The notes beneath the pieces were generated by a model. That model did no database searches. It was not told the origin of the DNA and saw nothing but the letters and a program-made list of their open reading frames with translations. This document shows, piece after piece, positions 16,685 through 24,720 of a stretch of DNA of 27,868 nucleotides (its first letter is position 1; the number at the start of each line of letters is the position of its first letter). The stretch lies in the NCBI GenBank assembly GCA_002482845.1, contig DLGT01000084.1, positions 85,472 to 113,339 of the forward strand. The letters are read 5' to 3'. Both the position numbers and the translations under genes were made by a program. The DNA comes from Saprospiraceae bacterium UBA7687 (lineage in GTDB: Bacteria; Bacteroidota; Bacteroidia; Chitinophagales; Saprospiraceae).

Positions 16685-19600
16685 CTATTTTGCTGATCTT
16701 GCAAAAGACTTGCCTTCTTCCGTTTTTACAGGTTTGTCAGCGATTCTTCTATTAACTTTAAGATCAGATCCTAAGTCATGAAGCACTGGTGCTGCAATAA
16801 AAATAGAAGAATATGTACCAACTACGATACCAATTAATAAAGCAAATGCAAAACCTTTAATACTACCTCCACCAAAAAGGAAGAGAATTAATATTACGAT
16901 TATCGTTGTAAATGATGTCATCAAAGTTCTAGACAATGTTGTGTTAATGGCTGCATTAATAACCTCATCTTTTGACTTATTAGTATGAATTGAGAAAAAT
17001 TCTCTAATTCTATCAAATACAATCACTGTATCATTTATAGAATAACCTATTACCGTAAGTAAAGCTGCGATAAATGCTTGGTCAATTTCTAAAGAAAAAG
17101 GTAAGAATGACTTTGCAATTGAAAAAACAGAAAGTACTATCAAAGCATCATGGAATAATGCAATAATTGCACCTGCGCTGTACTGCCACTTACTAAATCT
17201 AATTAAAATATATAAGAATATTGCTAACAGTGCAAATAAACCTGCATATAAAGAACTTTTCTTAAGGTCGTCTGCAATGGTAGGACCTACTTGAGCAGAA
17301 CTTATAACATGCACTTTGTCTTCACCTGTTTCAGTATTACTGAAATCAGCTAAAGTAACATCACTTTTAGTAATACTTACAATACCTTCGTGTAATTTTG
17401 CCATTACTTTTTCAGGGGTATCTTCAGCAGTTTCATTAACAAGGTAAGATGTTACAATGTTAAATGTATTTGCAGCATCTACTTGCTTAACAACTGGTGT
17501 TGCTCCAAAAGGTGCTGTAAGACCATCTCTAAGTGCATCTGCAGTAACATTTTCTGATCCTGTGAATTGAACGCTATAAGAATAACCACCTTTATAATCA
17601 ACACCTAAATCAAATCCTGATGTAAAAATAGAAATCAAACCAGCCAAAATCACAACTCCAGAAATACCATATGCAATTTTTCTTCTACCAATCCAATCAA
17701 TGTTAATATTCTTGAAAGCTCCTTTTGAGAATCCTGTCCAGAATGATAAGTCATTTCCTTTTCCTACCCACCAATCTATTAATAATCTTGATACAAATAT
17801 AGCTGTGAATAAGGAACATAAAACACCTATGATCAATACAACAGCAAACCCTTTAACAGGTCCAAGACCAAAATAAGCTAAAATAAACGCTGTTAAAATG
17901 GTTGTAACGTTTGCATCTATGATAGCTGAATATGAGTGATAGAAACCATCTGTTATAGCTTGTTTTAGCTCTTTACCAGATTCAAGTTCTTCTTTTATTC
18001 TTTCATATATCACCACGTTAGCATCTACGGCCATACCAATAGTCAATACGATACCTGCAATGCCAGAAAGTGTTAATACGGTACCAAAGCTAGATAATGA
18101 ACCGAAAATCAAAAATACGTTCAATAATAATGAAATGATAGCAATAACACCACCACCTGCATAATATGCAAGCATCGTAATTATCACTAAAAGAAATCCT
18201 ATTAGTAACGAATTAATACTTTTAGAAATATTAGCTTTACCTAAAGTAGGCCCAACATTTGTTGATTGAACTATCTTAGTTTTAGCAGGTAATTTACCCA
18301 CCTCAAGTATGCTAGCAAAATCAGTTGCTTCTTCTACTGTATAATTACCAGTGATAGAAGATGAACCTTGGGTTATTGGATCATTTACAGTTGGAGCAGA
18401 AACCACTTCATCATCCAGTGCTATTGCAATCTCTCTGTTACCATCTCCTGCTGCCTTAGTGGTCATTTCAGCCCATTTCTTAGCACCAGCAGCGTTCATT
18501 CTGACGTTTACTTCGATTTTACCATTCGTAGTATTTAAATTTTGACCAGCTGATGTGATCACACCTCCATCAAGTGGAGCCTCATCAGTCCCAGTTTGGG
18601 TTTTAATTAAATATAACTCATATTGGTTTGTTGTAACACCTGTAGCATCCACGGAAGGTTCTCTAGACCACATAAACTTACTATTTTTTGGAAATAGAGC
18701 TTTTATGTCTTCTCTTTTAAAAATATCATCCACAAATGATTTTTTTCCTTTTTCTACAAGACCCATTACACTTTGAGATAATGTACCACTATTTAATGTA
18801 AGTGCACTGAATAATGATCCTGTAGCTCCAGTAGCAGTATTTTGAGCCTTAGGAACCAATTGAATTGTTGAATCCGGCAATAATGTTCCCAAATCATCAT
18901 AAGCTGGAACTTTTATAGTATCCATTTCAACATTAGTGGAATCTATAGATGGTGAAGCACCTGAAGCTCTAGCGTCTGCTTGTTGGAACGCTGCTGATAT
19001 TCCTGGATCTGTTGTTCTATAAACTTCCCAGAACTCCAATTTTGCACTAGCAGTCAAAAATTGTTTTGCTCTTTCAGGGTTGTCAATACCTGGCATTTCT
19101 ACCAATATTAAATCACGATTAGGATCCAAAGAAACATTTGGTTGAGCAACACCCAAACGATCTATCCTTTGTTTTAATCTTTCAAATGTAAGATTTACAG
19201 TCTGATCTGCCTTTGACCTAAGGAGTCTTTCTATTTCTCCATCAGTAGTGCTAGTACTGATCTCTCCCAAAGTTTCACTTCTTGCAAATATTTTTGCTAG
19301 TTTGTTATCCCCAGCTATGGTTCTGTACTCTCCCACAAATAATGTGATGTAATTAGATTGAGAAGTCTTCATTGCTTCTCTTGTATTATCTAAGGCTTTC
19401 AAAAACTCCACATTATTGGCATTTCTACCAGCCAATGACTTTAAGAAGTCTTCAAGATCAACTTGAAGTGTAGTACTCATACCACCTTTAAGATCAAGTC
19501 CCAATGCAAGTTGCTGTTGTTTCAGCTCATTGTAGGTATATGATTTTAATAGCGGAATACTAAATACTTCTTCGCTGGACATTGAATCCAAATATCTCGC

Positions 19601-19771
19601 TCTAGCCGTTTTGTACGATTCGTTGAGGGGATCTTCAGAGCCTGAAATACTTGATGCGTAAGATGCTGCATCACTCTCTACTCTATTAGTTGGTATGAAA
19701 TAAGTAAATTGTAATAAACATACAACTGTTATTAAAACCAAGAACACTTTTACTAAACCTTTTCCTTGCAT
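16685..19771 (-). CDS. secDF: Protein translocase subunit SecDF (fused SecD-SecF)
   Basis: SecDF is an inner-membrane RND-type subunit that uses the proton gradient to help pull proteins out of SecYEG. In this 1028-residue protein SecD and SecF are one chain, as is usual in Bacteroidota. SecD part: first membrane helix at 7-25, LGLDLKGG at 90-97, the P1 domain with RLKQRIDRLGVAQPNV, TNVGPTLGKANI before the membrane block, then GIVLTIGMAVDANVVIYERIKEE and GLGPVKGFAVVLIIG. SecF part from about residue 690: FDLGVDYKGG, SSAQVGPTIADDL, LLTVIGYSINDTVIVFDRIRE, SRTLMTSFTTIIV and GGSIKGFAFALLIG. Long Ser/Thr/Asn-rich insertions occur in the periplasmic SecD region (about residues 250-400). Secreted proteins here, including T9SS cargo, need Sec for the first step. 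Confidence 0.97.
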   Translation of the reverse strand: MQGKGLVKVFLVLITVVCLLQFTYFIPTNRVESDAASYASSISGSEDPLNESYKTARARYLDSMSSEEVFSIPLLKSYTYNELKQQQLALGLDLKGGMSTTLQVDLEDFLKSLAGRNANNVEFLKALDNTREAMKTSQSNYITLFVGEYRTIAGDNKLAKIFARSETLGEISTSTTDGEIERLLRSKADQTVNLTFERLKQRIDRLGVAQPNVSLDPNRDLILVEMPGIDNPERAKQFLTASAKLEFWEVYRTTDPGISAAFQQADARASGASPSIDSTNVEMDTIKVPAYDDLGTLLPDSTIQLVPKAQNTATGATGSLFSALTLNSGTLSQSVMGLVEKGKKSFVDDIFKREDIKALFPKNSKFMWSREPSVDATGVTTNQYELYLIKTQTGTDEAPLDGGVITSAGQNLNTTNGKIEVNVRMNAAGAKKWAEMTTKAAGDGNREIAIALDDEVVSAPTVNDPITQGSSSITGNYTVEEATDFASILEVGKLPAKTKIVQSTNVGPTLGKANISKSINSLLIGFLLVIITMLAYYAGGGVIAIISLLLNVFLIFGSLSSFGTVLTLSGIAGIVLTIGMAVDANVVIYERIKEELESGKELKQAITDGFYHSYSAIIDANVTTILTAFILAYFGLGPVKGFAVVLIIGVLCSLFTAIFVSRLLIDWWVGKGNDLSFWTGFSKGAFKNINIDWIGRRKIAYGISGVVILAGLISIFTSGFDLGVDYKGGYSYSVQFTGSENVTADALRDGLTAPFGATPVVKQVDAANTFNIVTSYLVNETAEDTPEKVMAKLHEGIVSITKSDVTLADFSNTETGEDKVHVISSAQVGPTIADDLKKSSLYAGLFALLAIFLYILIRFSKWQYSAGAIIALFHDALIVLSVFSIAKSFLPFSLEIDQAFIAALLTVIGYSINDTVIVFDRIREFFSIHTNKSKDEVINAAINTTLSRTLMTSFTTIIVILILFLFGGGSIKGFAFALLIGIVVGTYSSIFIAAPVLHDLGSDLKVNRRIADKPVKTEEGKSFARSAK

Positions 19772-19808
19772 GGTGTTAAAAATTCATTAATTTTTCCGAA
19801 AAACAGCG

Positions 19809-19816
19809 CAAATATA
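19809..19816 (-). promoter_or_regulatory. Putative secDF promoter -7 box (TATATTTG)
   Basis: A TAnnTTTG match on the minus strand lies 37 nt before the secDF ATG. No clear -33 TTG. Confidence 0.45.
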
Positions 19817-20125
19817 AGGCTTTTGTGAAATTAAACCGATTTTATGGGAAACATATATCTATTTTTTAATTTAAAATTTACAATAAACTAGCTATCAGCA
19901 TATTATAAAGACAATAAATTTAAAATAATTAATTTTAGTTTCCATTTTAATGTATTATCCCAAAAACATACGCCCTCAATATTTAAAAAATATAATTCCT
20001 TCCTATTTAAAAATTCAATTATCCAAACAAATAAAATTCTGTAACATTACTTTGTTTATATCTGATTATAAAAAAAACAAATCTTGTGGAACTATTTTGA
20101 AAAAAAATATCTTTATTTGCATCGT

Positions 20126-20139
20126 AACCAATATTGGTT
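20126..20139. promoter_or_regulatory. 14-bp perfect palindrome in the kbp promoter region
   Basis: AACCAATATTGGTT is a perfect inverted repeat. It starts 7 nt after TTTATTTG (20112-20119), a one-mismatch -7 box, so it would cover the transcription start and lies 27 nt before the kbp ATG. It could be an operator for a dimeric regulator or a 5' hairpin. Confidence 0.5.
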
Positions 20140-20166
20140 GTATTTAACATTTTAAATTTAAAAATT

Positions 20167-20670
20167 ATGGGTTTATTTTCATTCCTAAAATCAGCAGGAT
20201 CAAAACTCGTCACAAACAAAGCAGAAGAAAATGATGCAAAAACAGCAGCACCAGTTGCGAATGCTGGACTTGATGCTTTAAAAGATGCAGCAGAAAAAGG
20301 CAGAGCAGCGCAGCTTGCGTCTAAGGTAGTGGGTAACGGTATTCATGTAGAAAACCTAGATATAGTAGTTGATGAAGATACTGCAACGGTTTATGGTCAA
20401 GTAGAATCAACATCTGCAAAAGAAAAAGTTATCCTTATAATAGGTAATACTGAAGGTATTGGATCTGTAGATGATAGATTATCTGTAGTAACTCCTGAAC
20501 CTGAAGCTACTTTCTATACAGTAAAAGAAGGTGATTCATTATCTAAAATTGCAAAAGAAGTTTATGGTGATATGATGAAGTATCCAGTGATCTTTGAAGC
20601 AAATAAACCAATGCTGAAGTCAGAAGATTTAATTTACCCAGGTCAGGTATTGAGAATTCCTGCATTGTAA
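20167..20670 (+). CDS. kbp: Kbp (YgaU)-like BON-LysM protein
   Basis: E. coli Kbp (YgaU) is a small cytoplasmic potassium-binding protein with a BON and a LysM domain. This 167-residue protein follows it end to end: N-terminus MGLFSFLKSAGSKL, BON region about 50-108 (GIHVENLDIVVDEDTATVYG, IIGNTEGIGSVDDRL), LysM about 117-165 (FYTVKEGDSLSKIAKEVYG, IFEANKPMLKS, YPGQVLRIP). There is no signal peptide, which fits a cytoplasmic location despite LysM. The chain is longer than in E. coli (about 149) because of an Ala/Lys-rich linker at 18-48. I start at ATG 20167; an in-frame TTG at 20134 lies inside the palindrome and is rejected. Potassium binding is inferred from homology only. Confidence 0.9.
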   Translation: MGLFSFLKSAGSKLVTNKAEENDAKTAAPVANAGLDALKDAAEKGRAAQLASKVVGNGIHVENLDIVVDEDTATVYGQVESTSAKEKVILIIGNTEGIGSVDDRLSVVTPEPEATFYTVKEGDSLSKIAKEVYGDMMKYPVIFEANKPMLKSEDLIYPGQVLRIPAL

Positions 20671-20690
20671 TTTTGTAGAACAAAAATATT

Positions 20691-20725
20691 AAAAAGGAGC
20701 TTCATTTGTAATGTTGCTCCTTTTT
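20691..20725. terminator. Terminator between kbp and the desaturase-family gene
   Basis: AAAAAGGAGC (20691-20700) pairs with GCTCCTTTTT (20716-20725) over 10 bp with a 15-nt loop and extra T after it. It lies 20 nt after the kbp stop and can also serve the convergent gene that ends at 20736. Confidence 0.85.
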
Positions 20726-20735
20726 TTTTATTTAA

Positions 20736-21764
20736 TTAAATTCCATCTTTTTTAATTCCATAAAAAGATTGACCAATAAAATCTTTTGGAAAATCCTCTA
20801 CACCTGGAAAACCAAGTTTTATATCCCGTCCATCCTTTGGAATGACAGCTGTCCTAAAAATATAATCCCAAATGGCTAAAGTTATTCCAAAGTTAATACC
20901 ATAACGTCGATTTTCTGGCAATTCATACACATGGTGCCAAATATGCATCTCAGGGCTATTGAATATCACCTTCATGATAGGTCCCAAAATAAAACCACCC
21001 GCCACTATAAGTCCCAAAACAGCCAATACCTTAACTTGAATACTATATGCTTCCAAAAAATTAATGTCTGCAATTCCAAAATAAGCAGCTATGCCAATTA
21101 ATCCGCCTAATATCATTCCAGTAACACGACCACTCACATGAAAATTACTGTGATTATAATGTCCCACAGCCAATGTAAATATGTGAATGATAAAAAAATC
21201 ATATAAACCTATACCCAATAATGCCAAAGGAATATATTCTATTGTCCTATATACGATTGTCTCCATCCAATGATATCTTAAGTGAGCAGCAAAACCCATT
21301 TCTTCAACGGAGTGATGAACTTTATGAAATTGCCATAACCATTCAAAACGATGCAGCAATCTATGTGTCCACCACTGAACGAAATCTCTCACTATAAATC
21401 CGACCAAAAAAACACTCCAAATAGGCATATTATTAAGCGGATTAGATTTTTGAAGATCAAATCCTGAAATACTTTTAATACCATCATTAAATAAATGAAC
21501 TACAACGTCAGAAGCAGCATTATATATAATGAGTGAAAATAAGAAAAAATTAAAGAACATGTAAAAGAAATCTAGCCAAAAGTCTTTTCTTAAAATTGGC
21601 TGGTTTTTTCTCCAAGGTTTTATGATTTCAAGACCAAAGAAAAAAGCTGAAACCAAGAGCAACCAATAAAAATAATTATGCCATGAAGGATTAGTGATCT
21701 CGTGCCACAAATATGAACCATATCCTCCAAAACCATTTATAAAAGTAGTCCAAATCTCTGACAT
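20736..21764 (-). CDS. Sterol desaturase/fatty acid hydroxylase family membrane protein
   Basis: This 342-residue protein is a non-haem di-iron membrane oxygenase by motif. Histidine boxes are HRLLH (134-138), HKVHH (147-151), HYNHSNFH (202-209) and HIWHH (274-278), with an extra HLRYH at 161-165; all ligands are present. Hydrophobic segments lie at about 30-50, 65-85, 113-130, 175-200 and 215-265. The family hydroxylates or desaturates sterols, fatty acids, carotenoids or alkylglycerols, and the substrate cannot be read from sequence. There is no hopanoid, carotenoid or lipid gene nearby to help. I find no convincing promoter; the rhodanese gene 276 nt upstream is on the same strand. Family call is secure, function is not. 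Confidence 0.88.
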   Translation of the reverse strand: MSEIWTTFINGFGGYGSYLWHEITNPSWHNYFYWLLLVSAFFFGLEIIKPWRKNQPILRKDFWLDFFYMFFNFFLFSLIIYNAASDVVVHLFNDGIKSISGFDLQKSNPLNNMPIWSVFLVGFIVRDFVQWWTHRLLHRFEWLWQFHKVHHSVEEMGFAAHLRYHWMETIVYRTIEYIPLALLGIGLYDFFIIHIFTLAVGHYNHSNFHVSGRVTGMILGGLIGIAAYFGIADINFLEAYSIQVKVLAVLGLIVAGGFILGPIMKVIFNSPEMHIWHHVYELPENRRYGINFGITLAIWDYIFRTAVIPKDGRDIKLGFPGVEDFPKDFIGQSFYGIKKDGI

Positions 21765-21927
21765 AACACAGGATTGATATTAAATAATTACATTAACATT
21801 ATAGGCCAAACAAGGATGAGACACTTTGGTTTATTAAATTTGCATCATCCTAAAATCATTACGCAAGTGATATTACTTAAATACTAACAAAAGGAATAAT
21901 TTTGATATTAATATATTATAAATTAGA

Positions 21928-21945
21928 GGTAAAAAACTTTTTACC
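21928..21945. repeat. Inverted repeat GGTAAAAA-AC-TTTTTACC
   Basis: This is a perfect 8-bp inverted repeat with a 2-nt centre, in the 276-nt gap between the rhodanese and desaturase-family genes. It may be part of a terminator or an operator; nothing in the context decides. Confidence 0.4.
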
Positions 21946-22026
21946 ATCTAAAGCATAAATCCCAAATATCGAAATAAGAAATGTAGTCATACTATATAAT
22001 TATAAGTAAGACACCGAAGAAAATCA

Positions 22027-22049
22027 AAAAAGTGATAAAACTACTTTTT
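22027..22049 (-). terminator. Weak AT-rich hairpin overlapping the rhodanese stop codon
   Basis: On the minus strand AAAAAGT pairs with ACTTTTT (7 bp, 9-nt loop), and one further U follows. The left arm includes the last codons of the gene. Stem strength is low. Confidence 0.3.
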
Positions 22050-22445
22050 AGTCCAGCCCTTGTAACCCGGCATTAAATTATAGACTTGTTTAAATCCCAT
22101 GTCTTTCATTATTTTCATGGCATTTGTACTTCTACCACCAACATGACAATAAACAATATACTGCTTATCTTTGTCCAATTTTGATAATTTGGATTTAAAA
22201 TCAGGCGATTTAATATCCATTTCAAGTGCGTTACCTATTTTACCATTTGCAATTTCACCAGGTGTGCGAACATCAATTAAGACATAATTCTTAGAATTTG
22301 ACATGATTTTTTTTGCTTTTGCAATATCTATGTCTTCATAAACTTTCTCTATAGTACTATTTTTTGGAGCGTTGGCTACTGCATTTTGCGCAAAATTTGG
22401 CACATTAAAAAGCATTACGACTAAAACTGAAAATAAAAATTTCAT
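22041..22445 (-). CDS. Exported single-domain rhodanese
   Basis: This 134-residue protein has a signal peptide (MKFLFSVLVVMLFNVPNFA, cleavage near residue 19-20) and one rhodanese domain. The family moves sulfane sulfur through an active-site Cys persulfide. Conserved parts are VLIDVRTPGEIANGKIGNA (55-73), the loop CHVGGRS with Cys100 and Arg105, and MKDMGFKQVYNLMPGYKGW at the end. The six-residue active loop is of the sulfurtransferase type, not the seven-residue Cdc25 type. The export signal places it in the periplasm or as a surface-exposed protein, where the sulfur acceptor is unknown. No cysteine other than Cys100 is present in the mature part. Confidence 0.9.
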   Translation of the reverse strand: MKFLFSVLVVMLFNVPNFAQNAVANAPKNSTIEKVYEDIDIAKAKKIMSNSKNYVLIDVRTPGEIANGKIGNALEMDIKSPDFKSKLSKLDKDKQYIVYCHVGGRSTNAMKIMKDMGFKQVYNLMPGYKGWTKK

Positions 22446-22479
22446 ATATTCCTAAGTTGTGTTGACTAAAAATTTGATA

Positions 22480-22487
22480 CAAAAGTA
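22480..22487 (-). promoter_or_regulatory. Putative rhodanese promoter -7 box (TACTTTTG)
   Basis: A TAnnTTTG match lies 34 nt before the ATG. A second match, TATATTTG at 22491-22498, lies just upstream, so the exact start is uncertain. Confidence 0.4.
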
Positions 22488-22691
22488 AAGCAAATATAAT
22501 AGTAAATCTGTAACAAAGGTCACATTAGCTTATAAATCCTTTTATTTTTTCAATTAAATACACAAAACTCAATAAAGGTCTAGTAAAATATTAAGTATAT
22601 AGAAATTTGTGAGCAATAAATATTTCATCAAAAAAGGAAGATAGAAATCTAAACTTAGTATAAATTAGAAGTGAATATTAATCTTTAATTT

Positions 22692-22721
22692 TTGAATAAA
22701 GCGCGGATATGTTTACCTTTG
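22692..22721 (+). promoter_or_regulatory. lpd promoter (TTG-N19-TACCTTTG)
   Basis: TTG at 22692-22694, a 19-nt spacer and TACCTTTG at 22714-22721 form the best full match to the Bacteroidota consensus in the window. The box ends 18 nt before the lpd ATG, implying a leader of about 10-13 nt. Confidence 0.7.
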
Positions 22722-22739
22722 TGGCAAAATAGAAACCTT

Positions 22740-24137
22740 ATGAATTTTGACATAATAGTATTGGGAAGTGGTCCAGGAGGATATGTAGCTGCTATTAGAG
22801 CATCACAACTTGGATTTAAAGTAGCCGTTATTGAAAAAGAAAATCTCGGTGGGATTTGCTTGAATTGGGGATGTATTCCTACCAAAGCATTATTAAAAAG
22901 TGCGCAAGTATTTGAGTACATAAATCATGCATCAGACTATGGTATCACTATTGGCCAACCAAAAGCTGAATTTGATAAAATGATTTCTAGAAGTCGTGGC
23001 GTAGCAGATGGAATGAGCAAGGGTGTTAACTTCTTAATGAAAAAGAACAAAATCACTGTTATTGAAGGTTTCGGAAGGTTAGTTAGAGGAAAAAAAGTGG
23101 TTGTTACAGATACTTCGGGCAAAAAAACAGAATATTCAGCAGAACATATTATACTAGCAACAGGTGGCAGAGCAAAGCAATTGCCAAATTTACCAATAGA
23201 TGGTAAAAAAATAATCGGGTATCGTGAAGCAATGACACTTGCTGAACAGCCCAAAAAAATGATTGTAGTAGGTGCAGGAGCTATTGGTGTTGAATTTGCT
23301 TATTTCTATAAATCTATTGGGACAGAAGTAACGATTGTGGAGTTTATGGAACAAGGGCTTTTGCCACGAGAAGATGCTGATATTTCCAAAGAATTAAGTA
23401 AAATATATAAAAAAGCAGGTTTCAATATACTAGCAAATAGTACAGTAGAATCCGTAGATATTAGAGGAAAACAATGTAAAGTTACCATAAAAAATAGAAA
23501 AGACAATACTACTCAAGTACTAGAATGTGATGTGGTGCTATCTGCGGCAGGAGTATCTCCCAATGTAGAAGATATAGGCCTAGAAGCTTTAGGTATTGAG
23601 CTAGATAGAGGTATGATCAAAGTTGATGAATATTATAGAACAAATGTTCCGGGAATATATGCCATCGGAGACGTTATACCTACCCAAGCATTAGCTCACG
23701 TGGCGAGTGCAGAAGGTATTACATGTGTTGAAAAAATTGCAGGTCATCATCCAGAGCCTATTGATTATGGTAATATAGCGTCATGTACTTACTGTTGGCC
23801 AGAAGTATCAAGTGTAGGTATGACAGAAGCTCAAGCAAAAGAAGCAGGTTATGAGTTAAAAATTGGTAAATTTCCATTTTCAGCATCAGGAAAAGCAAGT
23901 GCATCAGGTTCTAAGGATGGATTCGTAAAATTAATTTTTGATGCAAAATATGGTGAACTTTTGGGTGGTCATATGATCGGTGCCAATGTAACAGAAATGG
24001 TTGCTGAACTAGTAGTTGCTAAAAAGCTTGAAAGCACTGGAATGGAAATTATCAAGTCGATCCATCCACATCCTACAATGAGTGAAGCCATCATGGAAGC
24101 TGCTGCAGCGGCATACGATGAAGTGATTCACTTATAA
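22740..24137 (+). CDS. lpdA: Dihydrolipoamide dehydrogenase (E3)
   Basis: E3 reoxidises dihydrolipoamide in pyruvate, 2-oxoglutarate and branched-chain dehydrogenases and in glycine cleavage, passing electrons by FAD to NAD+. This 465-residue protein has the FAD motif GSGPGG at 9-14, the redox disulfide in GGICLNWGC (Cys40, Cys45), the NAD-binding VGAGAIGVEFAYF, the second FAD motif YAIGDV, and the C-terminal HPHPTMSE with His444 and Glu449 as the acid-base pair from the other subunit. I start at ATG 22740 (MNFDIIVLG); the in-frame TTG at 22692 is the -33 box. No E1 or E2 gene is adjacent, so it may serve several complexes. It ends at a strong terminator. Confidence 0.96.
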   Translation: MNFDIIVLGSGPGGYVAAIRASQLGFKVAVIEKENLGGICLNWGCIPTKALLKSAQVFEYINHASDYGITIGQPKAEFDKMISRSRGVADGMSKGVNFLMKKNKITVIEGFGRLVRGKKVVVTDTSGKKTEYSAEHIILATGGRAKQLPNLPIDGKKIIGYREAMTLAEQPKKMIVVGAGAIGVEFAYFYKSIGTEVTIVEFMEQGLLPREDADISKELSKIYKKAGFNILANSTVESVDIRGKQCKVTIKNRKDNTTQVLECDVVLSAAGVSPNVEDIGLEALGIELDRGMIKVDEYYRTNVPGIYAIGDVIPTQALAHVASAEGITCVEKIAGHHPEPIDYGNIASCTYCWPEVSSVGMTEAQAKEAGYELKIGKFPFSASGKASASGSKDGFVKLIFDAKYGELLGGHMIGANVTEMVAELVVAKKLESTGMEIIKSIHPHPTMSEAIMEAAAAAYDEVIHL

Positions 24138-24160
24138 TGATCTAAAACAGTTTAAAATAT

Positions 24161-24203
24161 AAAGGGCATTTACACATATATATTGGGTAAATGCTCTTTT
24201 TTT
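24161..24203 (+). terminator. lpd terminator, ending 7 nt before the next start codon
   Basis: Arms 24161-24173 and 24187-24199 pair over 13 bp with one G-U; the T tract runs 24197-24203. The next gene on the same strand starts at 24211. Confidence 0.85.
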
Positions 24204-24210
24204 GATTTAC

Positions 24211-24720
24211 ATGAAGAAGATAGCCCTTATTTCAGACAATCATTCTTACTTTGGCAAAGAAGTCACCGATCATTTGGGCGATGTTGACGAGATATGGCAC
24301 GCTGGTGATATCGGTGATTTAAATTCTTTGAAAGAAATAAGACCTTTAGCGATACTCAGAGCCGTGTATGGGAATATTGACGATCAAAGTGTAAAAGAAC
24401 TTTTCCCTCTCAATCAGTTGTTTATGTGTGAGGGTTTAAAAATTTTCATGACCCACATCGGAGGATATCCAGGTAAGTATACAAAAAGAGTTGCAGATAT
24501 TATAAAAGCCGAAAAACCCAATATTTATATTTGTGGACACTCACATATTTGCAAGGTGATGCCTGATAAGAATAATAATTTGTTGCATATGAATCCCGGA
24601 GCATACGGACATCATGGATTTCACAAAATGAGGACGATCCTTAAATTCGATATTGAGAATGCTAAAGTTACCAACTTACGAGCTATCGAATTAGGATTGC
24701 GTGGGTTTATTGAAAAGTAA
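24211..24720 (+). CDS. YfcE/MJ0936-type metallophosphoesterase
   Basis: This 169-residue cytoplasmic protein is a calcineurin-like phosphodiesterase of the small YfcE/MJ0936 group. All metal and catalytic motifs are present: Asp9 and His11 (SDNH), Asp33 (GDIGD), Asn55 (GNID), His82 (THIGG), His110 and His112 (GHSHICK), then MNPGAYG. Relatives hydrolyse phosphodiesters with Mn or other divalent metals; the natural substrate is unknown. I use ATG 24211; the in-frame TTG at 24202 lies in the terminator T tract. Its 3' end overlaps the convergent NadR-like gene by 14 nt. Expression must come from readthrough of the lpd terminator or from a start point I cannot identify. Confidence 0.92.
   Translation: MKKIALISDNHSYFGKEVTDHLGDVDEIWHAGDIGDLNSLKEIRPLAILRAVYGNIDDQSVKELFPLNQLFMCEGLKIFMTHIGGYPGKYTKRVADIIKAEKPNIYICGHSHICKVMPDKNNNLLHMNPGAYGHHGFHKMRTILKFDIENAKVTNLRAIELGLRGFIEK

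Larger units (their letters stand above)
19772..20166. other. 395-nt AT-rich intergenic region between secDF and kbp
   Basis: It holds divergent promoters: a secDF box near the left end and a kbp promoter region with a 14-bp palindrome near the right end. The middle (about 19830-20080) is strongly AT-rich, with homopolymer runs and no gene, hairpin terminator or RNA gene that I recognise. Confidence 0.6.

Noticed and set aside
19950..20147. A 65-codon plus-strand ORF upstream of kbp
   Set aside because: Its composition is that of AT-rich spacer, it has no domain-like pattern, and it runs through the kbp promoter and the palindrome.
22692..22739. TTG start extending lpd by 16 residues
   Set aside because: The TTG is the -33 element of a full promoter match, and the family N-terminus begins at MNFDIIVLG (22740).
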